Assembly (NCBI GenBank): GCA_903873905.1
Contig: CAIQQJ010000063.1
Span: 1-33,651, forward strand
Length of the DNA: 33,651 bases
Direction: 5' to 3'
From: an uncultured Flavobacteriales bacterium
Lineage (GTDB): Bacteria > Bacteroidota > Bacteroidia > Palsa-965
Shown here: positions 6,841 through 15,641 of the stretch, piece by piece
Numbering within the stretch: position 1 is the first letter of the stretch
How the letters are laid out: the number at the start of each line of letters is the position of its first letter
Position numbers and translations under genes: made by a program
The notes under the pieces: model-generated
Databases searched by the model: none
Told to the model about the DNA's origin: nothing
The model's input: only the letters and a program-made list of their open reading frames with translations

Positions 6841-9192
6841 ATGAGATTGAATTATTATTTAACAATCGTGTGCATAAATATCGCCGCGATTTTGCCTGCG
6901 CAAACTGCAAAATATTCGGTGAAGGTGACAGAAAATCCATTTCAGTTTGAGGTCATTAAGAAAGGCGATACTAAGCCATTTCTATTAATGGACAATAGCA
7001 TCACGCTCCAGCATTTCACCAATAGTATTATTGAAGAAAAGAGTCCATACATGGTTTGTACGGATGGCCTATCCGATAAGAAACAAAAAGTGGATAGAGC
7101 CAAATTACTTTCTAAAAACGACACGGTTTCTTTTTATGTTTTATTAAATGAAAAGAATGATAGCTTATTTTATTTTCAATATCAATTTGTTGGCAATAAA
7201 CTCTCCTTCAAATTATCCGAAATAAATCCGCCTAAAGAAGATGACAAGCATCAGTCGCGCATCAGTGTGGATTTTCTGTCTTCGGCCGATGATAGTTATT
7301 TGGGAATGGGAATGCGGTTTGATCAAGTAAATCACAAAGGAACAATTGTCACCAACTGGTGCAGAGAAGTTGGCGTTAATTTGCCGAAAATTTCTAAAAA
7401 CGGAACTGCTGAAGGACGCGACATCACTTATTATCCTGTCCCATTTTTTCTGAATTTAAAAGGCTACGGATTTTTGCTCAACAGTTTTTATTACAGCGAA
7501 TTCGATTTTGCTAAAACAAAATCCACAACACTGAAAATCACAAACTACAGTCACACATTTGATGCAGTCCTATTTCTTTCAGAAAGTCCGCTTGAAATCA
7601 TTGGAAATTACCAAAAATCAACTGGCACTTACACGAAACCTAAACCATGGGTCTTTGGTGTTTGGGCTGCCGCTGCCAACGATTGGCAATCGGGTGAAAC
7701 TGGACAATTTGTGAATGAAAGTGTACTGAAAACGCATAGGGAAAATCACATTCCGTTAAGTGCAATCTTCGCTGAAGACTGGTATTGGAACAAAGATATT
7801 TTTCATCCTTTAGATGCATGGACTTTAAATGAAAAACAGTATCCGAATTACAAAAAATTGATTGAGGATCAACACAAGTCTGGCGTAAAACACATTTCAT
7901 ACATCTTGCCTTACCTCTGTACCAATATGCTTTTTGAAAAAAGTCCTTTATATGAAGAGGCGAAAAAAAAGGAATACTTCGCCAAGAACAATAAGGGAGA
8001 AACTTATGTTTTTCAATTCGCCATTTGGCGTGAAGCTCAATTCGATTGGACAAATCCAGAAGCTACAAAATGGTTTTGGAATAAATTTTATAAAAAGATG
8101 GCGGATTCAGGAGTCGATGGATGGATGAATGACTTTGGCGAATACACACCCTACAATTCCATTTCCTATAACGGAGAATATGGTTTAAGCATGCATAATA
8201 AATACCCCTTGTTATGGGCAAAGAATGCAGATAACTTTTGGAAAACAAATTATCCAAATAGAGATTTTGTGATTTTTCCAAGGAGTGGATTTATCGGTCA
8301 GCAATCCAACGCTGCATTCCACTTTACAGGTGATCGAAATGCTACTTACGATAATCTTTCCGGTTTCGGCGGACAAATCGTCGGATTAAATACTGCTGGA
8401 ATTTCAGCTCATCCAAATACCTCGATTGATATTGGCGCATACAATTGCGAAAACACAAAACCAATGGACAAGCTCATGATGTTCCGTTGGATTGAAATGG
8501 GTGCACTTGTTCCCGTGATGCGATTGCATAGAGGTTTACCCTTATGTGATCATTGGCGATTTGATGATGACCAGGAAACCCTGGAGCAATGGAAAAAATA
8601 TGCGCAATTGCATGCAAAACTTTTTCCATACATCTACACCTTAGCACAACAAGCAGAAGATAATGGTTGGCCCATGATTCGAAGTCTATCCATCCTTTAT
8701 CCGAAAGACAGCATTGCAGTCCTTCAGGATTATCAGTTCATGCTGGGAGATCGAATTCTCAGTGCGCCTGTTACAATTGAAAATGATGGAGGTGACAGAG
8801 CGGATATTACAAAAGGACGAACCACATGGAAAGTCTATTTACCCGAAGGCAATTGGTATCACTATTGGTCGAATAAAAAATACACTGGCAATGCCTATTA
8901 TGAAGTCCCTGCCGCTCCCGGATTTTTACCCTTATTTATTCAGGAAGGAAAAATTATTCCCACCTTCAATAAGGAAGTTGATACGTTCGTGGAAGGAGTG
9001 GAAGATCCAGCCATCAAAGACTTTGAATATGTCAATAATTCCATTGAAATTTATTTTTACGGGTATGGAAATGATACGTTGACATTATGGGACGGAACAG
9101 TAATTCATTGTTCGAGGGAAATCGGTAAGGCAGGAGTGTATGATGTGAAAAATGGTCATGAAAGAAAATACAATTGTGTTTTCATTGATTAA
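6841..9192 (+). CDS. Secreted GH31 family alpha-glycosidase
   Basis: A 783-aa exported glycoside hydrolase of family 31. A signal peptide ends near ILPAQ. The N-terminal beta-sandwich shows YLGMGMRFDQ and the (beta/alpha)8 barrel begins around residue 270. The catalytic nucleophile is Asp431 in DGWMNDFGEYTP and the acid/base is Asp498 in FTGDRNATYD; the 67-residue spacing and the DFGEY motif match what I recall of the sulfoquinovosidase YihQ (Asp405/Asp472) rather than the usual WxDMNE alpha-glucosidases. However, the Arg/Trp sulfonate clamp of YihQ is not evident (the corresponding loop reads AEDWYWNKDIFHPLDAW), so the substrate is unknown. It lies between paaI and paaJ, and 1.7 kb before susC, so it could supply oligosaccharides to the SusCD pair. 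Confidence 0.92.
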   Translation: MRLNYYLTIVCINIAAILPAQTAKYSVKVTENPFQFEVIKKGDTKPFLLMDNSITLQHFTNSIIEEKSPYMVCTDGLSDKKQKVDRAKLLSKNDTVSFYVLLNEKNDSLFYFQYQFVGNKLSFKLSEINPPKEDDKHQSRISVDFLSSADDSYLGMGMRFDQVNHKGTIVTNWCREVGVNLPKISKNGTAEGRDITYYPVPFFLNLKGYGFLLNSFYYSEFDFAKTKSTTLKITNYSHTFDAVLFLSESPLEIIGNYQKSTGTYTKPKPWVFGVWAAAANDWQSGETGQFVNESVLKTHRENHIPLSAIFAEDWYWNKDIFHPLDAWTLNEKQYPNYKKLIEDQHKSGVKHISYILPYLCTNMLFEKSPLYEEAKKKEYFAKNNKGETYVFQFAIWREAQFDWTNPEATKWFWNKFYKKMADSGVDGWMNDFGEYTPYNSISYNGEYGLSMHNKYPLLWAKNADNFWKTNYPNRDFVIFPRSGFIGQQSNAAFHFTGDRNATYDNLSGFGGQIVGLNTAGISAHPNTSIDIGAYNCENTKPMDKLMMFRWIEMGALVPVMRLHRGLPLCDHWRFDDDQETLEQWKKYAQLHAKLFPYIYTLAQQAEDNGWPMIRSLSILYPKDSIAVLQDYQFMLGDRILSAPVTIENDGGDRADITKGRTTWKVYLPEGNWYHYWSNKKYTGNAYYEVPAAPGFLPLFIQEGKIIPTFNKEVDTFVEGVEDPAIKDFEYVNNSIEIYFYGYGNDTLTLWDGTVIHCSREIGKAGVYDVKNGHERKYNCVFID

Positions 9193-9262
9193 TATTCCTA
9201 AAATATTTTTGATGCTAAAAACCTATTGAAACGCATACCCTACTTAAGTCAATTACCTTAAT

Positions 9263-9270
9263 TACCTTTA
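9263..9270 (+). promoter_or_regulatory. Possible -7 element TACCTTTA before paaJ
   Basis: TACCTTTA lies 23 bp before the paaJ ATG, a plausible distance for a short leader. The -33 box is not evident. It is almost the same as the sequences before paaG and paaI. Confidence 0.3.
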
Positions 9271-9293
9271 TCGCCTAATATAATTCCCAAACC

Positions 9294-10499
9294 ATGAAAC
9301 AAGCATTTATCATCGACGGTGTCAGAACAGCAATTGGAAACTTTGGTGGAACATTATCAACTGTTCGCACAGATGATATGGCCGCATTCGTCATTCGTGA
9401 ATTGATGAAAAAGAATCCTTCCATCGATCCGAAAACCATTGGTGATGTTTTATTTGGTTGCGCGAATCAGTCGGGAGAAGATAATCGGAATGTGGCGAGA
9501 ATGGCTATTCTTCTTGCGGGATTGCCTGTGACAGTTCCTGGTGAGACAGTGAATCGTTTGTGTGCATCAGGATTAAGCGCATCGATGTCAGGTGCGCGTG
9601 CCATCATGTGCGGTGATGCTGATTTGATTATTTCCGGTGGTGTAGAAAACATGACACGCGGACCTTGGGTGATTTCAAAAACTTCCACAGCATTCGGAAG
9701 AGATGCTCAAATGTTTGATTCTTCATTCGGGTGGCGCTTCATTAATCCGAAAATGAAAGAAATGTTTGGAACAGAATCCATGGGAGAAACAGCGGAAAAT
9801 CTTTCTGACAGAGATAAAATTTCTCGCGAAGATCAAGATCAATTTTCTTTTCACTCACAACAGAAAGCAGCAAAGGCTCAAGAGCGTGGTCGTTTCAAAA
9901 AAGAAATTGTTGCATATCCCGTTCCACAAAAAAAAGGTGATGCAATAAATTTTGAGAAAGATGAATTCATAAAAGCAACTACAACATTAGAAGGTTTGCA
10001 AAAACTGAAACCATCGTTTAGAAAAGATGGAACTGTAACTGCAGGAAATGCTTCCGGATTAAATGACGGAGCAATTGCATTGTTGCTTTCATCTGAAAAT
10101 GGAATCAAACAAAATAATTTGAAACCCCTTGCGAGAATTGTTTCCATGGGTGTCATTGGAACCGAACCGCGTATTATGGGAATTGGTCCGGTTGAAGCCA
10201 GCAATATCGCATTGAAAAAAGCAGGATTGACTTTCAATGACATTGATTTGATTGAATTGAATGAAGCATTCGCTGCGCAGTCACTCGCATGTCTTCGCTC
10301 ATGGGGAATTGCAGATAATGATCCACGTGTCAATCCAAATGGAGGCGCAATTGCATTGGGACATCCTCTAGGAATGAGTGGCGCGAGAATTTTGCATTCT
10401 GCAGCCATTGAACTGAATGAGCAAAATAAAAAATATGCCTTGGTTACACTTTGCATTGGTGTTGGACAAGGTTATGCTGTGGTGATTGAGAAGTGTTAA
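9294..10499 (+). CDS. paaJ: 3-Oxoadipyl-CoA thiolase PaaJ
   Basis: A 401-aa thiolase, exactly the length expected for 3-oxoadipyl-CoA thiolase. It cleaves 3-oxoadipyl-CoA with CoA to succinyl-CoA and acetyl-CoA, the last step of the phenylacetate pathway, and may also serve the earlier 3-oxo-5,6-didehydrosuberyl-CoA thiolysis. The acyl-binding Cys90 is in NRLCASGLSA; GHPLGMSGAR supplies the histidine and CIGVGQG the second cysteine near the C-terminus. NEAFAAQSLACL completes the thiolase set. The middle FIKATTTLEGLQKLKPSF segment matches this subfamily. It stands 101 bp after the GH31 gene and 365 bp before susC, and may have its own promoter. An alternative as a general acetyl-CoA acetyltransferase cannot be fully excluded, but the paa context makes PaaJ the best call. 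Confidence 0.94.
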   Translation: MKQAFIIDGVRTAIGNFGGTLSTVRTDDMAAFVIRELMKKNPSIDPKTIGDVLFGCANQSGEDNRNVARMAILLAGLPVTVPGETVNRLCASGLSASMSGARAIMCGDADLIISGGVENMTRGPWVISKTSTAFGRDAQMFDSSFGWRFINPKMKEMFGTESMGETAENLSDRDKISREDQDQFSFHSQQKAAKAQERGRFKKEIVAYPVPQKKGDAINFEKDEFIKATTTLEGLQKLKPSFRKDGTVTAGNASGLNDGAIALLLSSENGIKQNNLKPLARIVSMGVIGTEPRIMGIGPVEASNIALKKAGLTFNDIDLIELNEAFAAQSLACLRSWGIADNDPRVNPNGGAIALGHPLGMSGARILHSAAIELNEQNKKYALVTLCIGVGQGYAVVIEKC

Positions 10500-10667
10500 T
10501 AATTATTTTAGAAATTATTTTCAGATAATTTCCTTTCATCCCTCAGCGGTTTATGAGAGAATAGGTTGGTCTGACGTTTTCATTCACTTAGCACAAATAT
10601 TCTCCACTTGGTAGAAATTTGATATAGTTTGTAGAAATAAATTTCCGAGATTTCAAAGAATTATTAC

Positions 10668-10689
10668 ACTTTATTTTTACAAATAAAGT
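10668..10689. repeat. Perfect 9-bp inverted repeat upstream of susC
   Basis: ACTTTATTT (10668-10676) and AAATAAAGT (10681-10689) pair perfectly around a TTAC loop, 47 bp upstream of the TAGTTTTG box. It could be an operator for a regulator of susCD or a weak paaJ terminator; it lies 168 bp after the paaJ stop. Confidence 0.8.
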
Positions 10690-10735
10690 TCATAAAGCGT
10701 TAATAATTAAAATGTTAAGTACAGTTAAAATCTGC

Positions 10736-10743
10736 TAGTTTTG
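10736..10743 (+). promoter_or_regulatory. Putative susC promoter (-7 TAGTTTTG)
   Basis: TAGTTTTG matches the Bacteroidota -7 consensus TAnnTTTG exactly. No convincing TTTG box is found at the usual 19-21 bp upstream. Transcription from here would begin near 10750, giving a leader of about 115 nt. Confidence 0.5.
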
Positions 10744-10759
10744 GCCTGTACAAAATCCA

Positions 10760-10819
10760 ATGAAAAAGAAAACTTTTTCAAAACTGCGATGTACATTTTT
10801 TTTTATTCCGAATGCATAA
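10760..10819 (+). other. Short leader reading frame (19 codons)
   Basis: An ATG at 10760 opens a 19-codon frame, beginning with four codons MKKK and ending in IPNA, whose stop codon overlaps the 5' arm of the following hairpin. It begins about 10 nt after the predicted transcript start. The arrangement resembles a leader peptide of an attenuator, but a frame this short can arise by chance. Confidence 0.3.
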
Positions 10820-10835
10820 TGGATTTGATGCATTC
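10810..10835 (+). promoter_or_regulatory. Hairpin in the susC leader
   Basis: GAATGCAT (10810-10817) and ATGCATTC (10828-10835) form a perfect 8-bp stem with a 10-nt loop, 29 bp before the susC start. A T-rich run (TTAATTTTTT, 10841-10850) follows. It could act as a weak terminator/attenuator or control susC translation. Confidence 0.5.
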
Positions 10836-10864
10836 AAAGTTTAATTTTTTAAACCAATTCACTT

Positions 10865-13800
10865 ATGCACTTAAACAGAATTAGAAATCTGTTTGCATTT
10901 TTTATAATGCTTACAGGAACTTCTTTGTTTGCGCAAAAAACAATTACTGGAAAAATCACTTCCATAAAAGATGGCAGTGTAATTCCAGGCGCAATTGTTA
11001 CGGAAAGCGGAACAAAAAATGGTGTTGCTGCAAATCTTGACGGAATTTATTCCATCACTGTAGCAGATAATGCAAGCGCCTTGATTTTCCGAATGACTGG
11101 ATTGAAAACCGATACGGTTGCAATTAACGGTCGTACCGCAATTGATGAAATCATGAAGGAAGATGTAAAACAACTGAAAGAAGTTGTGGTTACAGCTCTT
11201 GGTGTATCAAAAGAGAAAAAAGCACTTGGTTATTCTGTTTCTACTGTCAGTGGAGAAGATGTATCAAGATCCGGTGAGACCAATGTCATCGAGTCGCTTT
11301 CATCAAAAGCACCTGGTGTTACAGTAACAGGTACAGGAGGAACTCCAGGTGCATCAAGCAAAATCCAGATTCGTGGAAATGCAACATTCACTGGAAACAA
11401 CCAACCACTCATTGTAATTGATGGAGTTCCAGTTGACAACTCCACAACTTCAACCAATGCAGGTGACAATCCTTACAACGCAACACTTGCGGGAGTGAGC
11501 AATTCAAATCGTGCCTTGGATATTAATCCAGACGACATTGAATCCGTTACAATTCTAAAAGGACCTGCTGCTGCTGCACTTTATGGTGCTCGTGCAGGAT
11601 CAGGTGCAATTATTTATACAACAAAAAAAGGTTCTTATGGAAAAGGTCAAGGACTTGGCGTTACTTATTCAACCAATGTTGAATTTGAAAAAGTAAACAA
11701 GCTTCCTGAACTTCAAAAAACCTATGCACAAGGACTTTGGACTGACCCAACTACTTTTTCCAGTTCAGCAATGTATGTCACCGCTGATCCAGGCCCAGAC
11801 CATATTTTTTATACAGCAGATGACATTTCCGATGGCACTTCATCATCATGGGGGCCAAAAATTTCTGATGTCCCAGGTGTAACTTACAATGACAATATGA
11901 AGAACTTCTTCAAAACAGGAATCACCACAAACAATAATTTGGCGATCACTGGTGGAAGTGAAAACACTTTGTATCGTTTCTCTTACGGAAATACAAATCA
12001 AACCGGAATTGTTCCAAATAGTTCACTCAAGAGAAATACATTCTTGGTTTCTGGTGAGCATAAAATTTCCGATAAACTTACAGTGGGATCCGTTGTCAAT
12101 TACGTCAACACACGTGGCGTGAAACCACAAAACGGAAGCAACCTTTCTGGAGTAATGCTTGGTTTGCTTCGTATGCCAGGAAGTTTTGACATGAATCCTT
12201 ATCAATATGATAATTTGAATAACAGAACTTATTTCAGTTTGTATGACAATCCACTTTTCACAGCATATAGGAATCCTTATAATGATGATGTGAATCGTAT
12301 TTATGGAAATACTTATTTGAATTGGAAGCCATGTAGTTTTTTCAGTCTCACCTATCGTTTGGGAACAGATTTCTATAACGACAACCGTCGTCAGATCTAC
12401 GCTGTTTCTTCCAATGGCGATGACAATACAACTGGACTTGGACAAATCAATTTCGAACAAGTTAACAGCATGCAGATTTATTCCGATTTACTTGCAACTG
12501 TTACAAAAGATTTCGGAACTAACTGGCATAGCAGTTTGACTCTTGGAAACAACATCTGGAACAAAAAGATGGACGAGCAATTCTCACGCGGTCGTACTTT
12601 GGGTGTACCAGGATTTTATAATCTTTCCAACGCATCAGAATTGTACACCAGTCAATACCAAGAAGCGATCAGAACCGTCGCGGGTTTCATTGATGGATCA
12701 ATCGATTACAAGAGCGCTATTTTCCTGAATTTGACTGCACGTAATGAATGGTCTTCCACTTTCTCAAAAGGAAAAGATGGATTCCTTTATCCATCTGCAA
12801 GTTTATCCGTTGTGTTGAGTGAATTAATGACACTTCCAAAATGGTTCTCTTTCGCGAAAGTCCGTGCGAATTATGCTGTAGCAGGTATTTCTCCTGAGCC
12901 TTATAGAAACCGCACTTACTATGCTCAATCTACCTTCACTGATGGCTATACCAATGGAAACTCATTTCCGTACCTCGGAACAGTTGGTTATGGAATCAGT
13001 AATACACTTGGAAATCCTGATTTGAAACCAGAGCGCGTAATTGGAAATGAAGTTGGAACAGATCTTCGCTTTTTCAATAATCGCTTGAATTTAGATTTCA
13101 CTTATTACCATCAAAAAACGGTTGACATTCTTGTTGCTCGTCCGGTTGCTCCATCGTCTGGATTCAATTCTGTTTATCAGAATTCTGGACAGATGTTGAA
13201 CCAAGGATTTGAAGTTCAATTAGGTGGTGTTCCAGTGAAAAAAGATAATTTCAATTGGGAGATTTCAGTTAACTGGGCTACCAACCATTCGAAAGTTCTC
13301 AAACTTGCTGAAGGTGTTTCTGAACTCAGTTTGGAAGAAGGTTTCGAATCAATTGGTGCTTACGCAATCGTTGGTCAACCTTACGGCGTTCTTTATGGAA
13401 CACAATACCAACATACCTCTGATGGAAAATTAATCATCAATCCAGCAACCGGTTTGCCATACATTGATCCAAAGAGCACAGCTCTCGGAAACCCAATGCC
13501 AAAATGGACATCTGGAATTCGCAATACACTTACCTACAAATCTTTCACCATGAGTTTCCTTTGGGACATTCGTAATGGTGGAAAAATCTGGAACGGAACA
13601 AAAATGCGTATCGATCGTCTTGGAACTTCAAAAGCTTCTGAGAATCGCGATCAAAATTATACCATTGCTGGCGTTCTTGCTACAGGTGTTGATGCGAATG
13701 GTTATGCTATTGCTGGTGATCAGGCCAATACTGTTGCAGTTGATGGACAAACCTATTTCCAACAATATCGTGGTGACATGGGTGGCGCAACTGAAATGGC

Positions 13801-14050
13801 AATTGAAGATGGATCGTGGGTTCGTTTACGCGATGTTTCCTTGAGTTACCGTTACAAATGCAAGAGCCAAAAATACATCCAGCACATTGACTTTACAATT
13901 ACTGGTCGTAACATGCTCCTCTTCACAAAATATACTGGTGTAGATCCTGAAACAAGTCTTACAGGTGCTGGATCAAATATCAGCGGGTTCGATTATTTCA
14001 ATAACCCTGGCACAAAGTCATTCATGTTTGGAATCAGAGTTGCATTTTAA
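10865..14050 (+). CDS. SusC/RagA-type TonB-dependent outer-membrane transporter
   Basis: A 1061-aa SusC-family TonB-dependent receptor that would import an oligomeric nutrient across the outer membrane using TonB energy. Order of parts: signal peptide (to about SLFAQ), carboxypeptidase-D regulatory-like domain (ITGKITSIKDGSVIPGAIV through the ANLDGIYSI motif), the TonB-box region KEVVVTALGV, a plug domain with NVIESLSSKAPGVTV, LIVIDGVPVDN and ILKGPAAAALYGARAGSGAI, then a 22-strand barrel ending in MFGIRVAF with the terminal aromatic residue. No secretin/STN domain for an anti-sigma partner is seen. The susD-like gene follows 21 bp later. The substrate cannot be told from sequence; GH31 at 6841 is the only nearby glycosidase. 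Confidence 0.96.
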   Translation: MHLNRIRNLFAFFIMLTGTSLFAQKTITGKITSIKDGSVIPGAIVTESGTKNGVAANLDGIYSITVADNASALIFRMTGLKTDTVAINGRTAIDEIMKEDVKQLKEVVVTALGVSKEKKALGYSVSTVSGEDVSRSGETNVIESLSSKAPGVTVTGTGGTPGASSKIQIRGNATFTGNNQPLIVIDGVPVDNSTTSTNAGDNPYNATLAGVSNSNRALDINPDDIESVTILKGPAAAALYGARAGSGAIIYTTKKGSYGKGQGLGVTYSTNVEFEKVNKLPELQKTYAQGLWTDPTTFSSSAMYVTADPGPDHIFYTADDISDGTSSSWGPKISDVPGVTYNDNMKNFFKTGITTNNNLAITGGSENTLYRFSYGNTNQTGIVPNSSLKRNTFLVSGEHKISDKLTVGSVVNYVNTRGVKPQNGSNLSGVMLGLLRMPGSFDMNPYQYDNLNNRTYFSLYDNPLFTAYRNPYNDDVNRIYGNTYLNWKPCSFFSLTYRLGTDFYNDNRRQIYAVSSNGDDNTTGLGQINFEQVNSMQIYSDLLATVTKDFGTNWHSSLTLGNNIWNKKMDEQFSRGRTLGVPGFYNLSNASELYTSQYQEAIRTVAGFIDGSIDYKSAIFLNLTARNEWSSTFSKGKDGFLYPSASLSVVLSELMTLPKWFSFAKVRANYAVAGISPEPYRNRTYYAQSTFTDGYTNGNSFPYLGTVGYGISNTLGNPDLKPERVIGNEVGTDLRFFNNRLNLDFTYYHQKTVDILVARPVAPSSGFNSVYQNSGQMLNQGFEVQLGGVPVKKDNFNWEISVNWATNHSKVLKLAEGVSELSLEEGFESIGAYAIVGQPYGVLYGTQYQHTSDGKLIINPATGLPYIDPKSTALGNPMPKWTSGIRNTLTYKSFTMSFLWDIRNGGKIWNGTKMRIDRLGTSKASENRDQNYTIAGVLATGVDANGYAIAGDQANTVAVDGQTYFQQYRGDMGGATEMAIEDGSWVRLRDVSLSYRYKCKSQKYIQHIDFTITGRNMLLFTKYTGVDPETSLTGAGSNISGFDYFNNPGTKSFMFGIRVAF

Positions 14051-14071
14051 TTAATCCAAAAGAAACTGAAA

Positions 14072-15466
14072 ATGAAAAAATCAATCATATATAAAACAGG
14101 AATTGTTTCCATGATGGTAGCAGTTCTTTCGATCACATCTTGCGAGAAATATCTCGATAAGGTGAGACCGAATCCAAATAATGCGGAGGATGTTTCAATG
14201 GACAACCTTCTTGCCAATGTAGAAGTTGCAACTTTCTGCAATTATTCTGGAAACAATGCGCGACGTGCTGGAATTTTCACCCAACATCTAGCAGGTACAG
14301 ATGGTCAAATGCAAATTGTTGCCGCTTATAACGTAACAGAAAATGATGTTACCAATGAGTGGAAAACAATTTTCTCTTCTGCGTTGATTAACTGTGATAA
14401 ACTGATCACAAAAGCAGGTGATGCAAATCCATATTATCGTGGAATCGCGAAAGTAATCAAAGCGATGAACCTTGGACTTGCAACGGATCAATGGGGTGAC
14501 ATTCCAAATAGCGAAGCCTTGCAAGGCGATGCTGCTACTCCTAATTTCACTCCGCATTATGATGCACAAGCAACAGTTCTAACTGACATACAAAGTTTGT
14601 TGTCGTCTGCAATTGTTGATTTGACACAAGCTCCTATTGGAACATTACCATCAATGAACGATTTCGTTTTTAATGGTGACAATACCAAATGGACAAAAAT
14701 TGCTTGGGTATTAAAAGCGCGTTATGCAAATCATGAAAGCAAACGTAATCCCACACAATCAGCAACAGATGCTCTTTCCTATTTGACTTCAGCAGGAATG
14801 ACAGGAAATGCTGATGATGCTAATTGTATTTTCGGGCCTGCAGGAAATGAAAACAACCAATGGTTTGCTTTCAATCAAACACGTTTCGGATATATTAGAA
14901 TGGGAAAATTCTTCATCGACATGATGAATACCAATTCCGATCCGCGTCTTCCATTCTATGCTACGCTAGATGACACAGGAGCCTACACTGGTTCTGGTGT
15001 AAGTTCAAATGACATCACTACTTCTCAGTTGGGAACTTATTATGGAAGCGCAACTTCAATAGCACCACTTTGTACATATGTGGAAGCGAAATTCATTGAA
15101 GCAGAAGCAAATTTACGCCTTGGAAATACCGTTGATGCTGCAACGGCACATAATGATGCAGTGAAAGCCTCTGTCCTTGCCGTAACAGGTGCAACAAATG
15201 CAACTTATGAATTGGCACACGCTTCCGAAACGGGTGGCTCAATTACACTCCAGAAAATAATGGAAGAAAAATATGTCGCACTGTTTACGCAGGTTGAATC
15301 TTGGTCAGATTGGCGTCGTACAGGTTTCCCTGTTCTTACGCCGAATGCTGCGGCCGCTGTTGCTGGCATTCCACGCAGTCTTCCAACAAGTGTTGACGAA
15401 CGTGTGAATAATCCAAATGCACCAGTGCAGAATAATATACTCAACCACATTTGGTGGGATTTGTAG
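14072..15466 (+). CDS. SusD/RagB-family surface lipoprotein (SusD-like_2 type)
   Basis: A 464-aa SusD-like nutrient-binding lipoprotein that caps the SusC barrel on the cell surface. The lipobox SITSC places the lipidated cysteine at residue 24, followed by EKYLDKVRPNPNNAEDV. The PNN motif and the WWDL C-terminus are typical of the SusD-like_2 subgroup rather than classical starch-binding SusD. Tetratricopeptide-like helical segments (for example the FIEAEANLRLG helix) are visible. It starts 21 bp after susC and is followed by a strong terminator, so the two form a bicistronic operon. No dedicated regulator such as a HTCS, SusR or ECF/anti-sigma pair is present nearby. Confidence 0.94.
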   Translation: MKKSIIYKTGIVSMMVAVLSITSCEKYLDKVRPNPNNAEDVSMDNLLANVEVATFCNYSGNNARRAGIFTQHLAGTDGQMQIVAAYNVTENDVTNEWKTIFSSALINCDKLITKAGDANPYYRGIAKVIKAMNLGLATDQWGDIPNSEALQGDAATPNFTPHYDAQATVLTDIQSLLSSAIVDLTQAPIGTLPSMNDFVFNGDNTKWTKIAWVLKARYANHESKRNPTQSATDALSYLTSAGMTGNADDANCIFGPAGNENNQWFAFNQTRFGYIRMGKFFIDMMNTNSDPRLPFYATLDDTGAYTGSGVSSNDITTSQLGTYYGSATSIAPLCTYVEAKFIEAEANLRLGNTVDAATAHNDAVKASVLAVTGATNATYELAHASETGGSITLQKIMEEKYVALFTQVESWSDWRRTGFPVLTPNAAAAVAGIPRSLPTSVDERVNNPNAPVQNNILNHIWWDL

Positions 15467-15487
15467 AAATAGTTTTTGAATAATAAG

Positions 15488-15520
15488 AAGGCGGTCTCTA
15501 AAAAAGAGATCGCCTTTTTT
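15488..15520 (+). terminator. Intrinsic terminator of the susCD operon
   Basis: AAGGCGGTCTC (15488-15498) pairs with GAGATCGCCTT (15506-15516) around a TAAAAAA loop, an 11-bp stem with a single G-U pair, running directly into a T6 tract. It lies 22 bp after the susD stop and is a textbook rho-independent terminator. Confidence 0.95.
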
Positions 15521-15641
15521 ATTGATCGCTTTTTTTGTCACAAAATAAAATTCTCAAAATTTGTATTTCCTGTATTTTTATACTTTCGCATCCTTGATTT
15601 TTGATTTGGAATATTTTGTAATTACGTTTTATATCTATTTT

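Larger units (their letters stand above)
10500..10864 (+). promoter_or_regulatory. susC leader and promoter region
   Basis: This 365-bp region between paaJ and susC contains no long gene. Within it are a perfect 9-bp inverted repeat at 10668-10689, a TAGTTTTG promoter-like box at 10736-10743, a 19-codon reading frame at 10760-10819, and a perfect 8-bp hairpin at 10810-10835 followed by TTTAATTTTTT. The first 160 bp have no obvious structure apart from AT-rich sequence. Together this looks like a regulated leader for the susCD operon. Confidence 0.6.

Noticed and set aside
9878-10456. A 192-codon minus-strand frame inside paaJ
   Set aside because: It is antisense to the thiolase, which has all catalytic motifs; the reverse frame is long only because of codon use in the real gene.
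10498-10519. AATAATT/AATTATT palindrome after paaJ as terminator
   Set aside because: The arms are only A and T, seven bases long, and common by chance in this AT-rich DNA.
6841-15466. A complete polysaccharide utilisation locus made of GH31, susC and susD
   Set aside because: paaJ lies between GH31 and susC, there is no regulator or second enzyme, and a 365-bp leader separates the groups; a functional link is possible but not shown.
15561-15641. Hydrophobic extension of the GxxExxY protein
   Set aside because: Known family members start near the MFENEISY-type segment; the upstream part is Phe/Tyr-rich intergenic sequence after the susD terminator.
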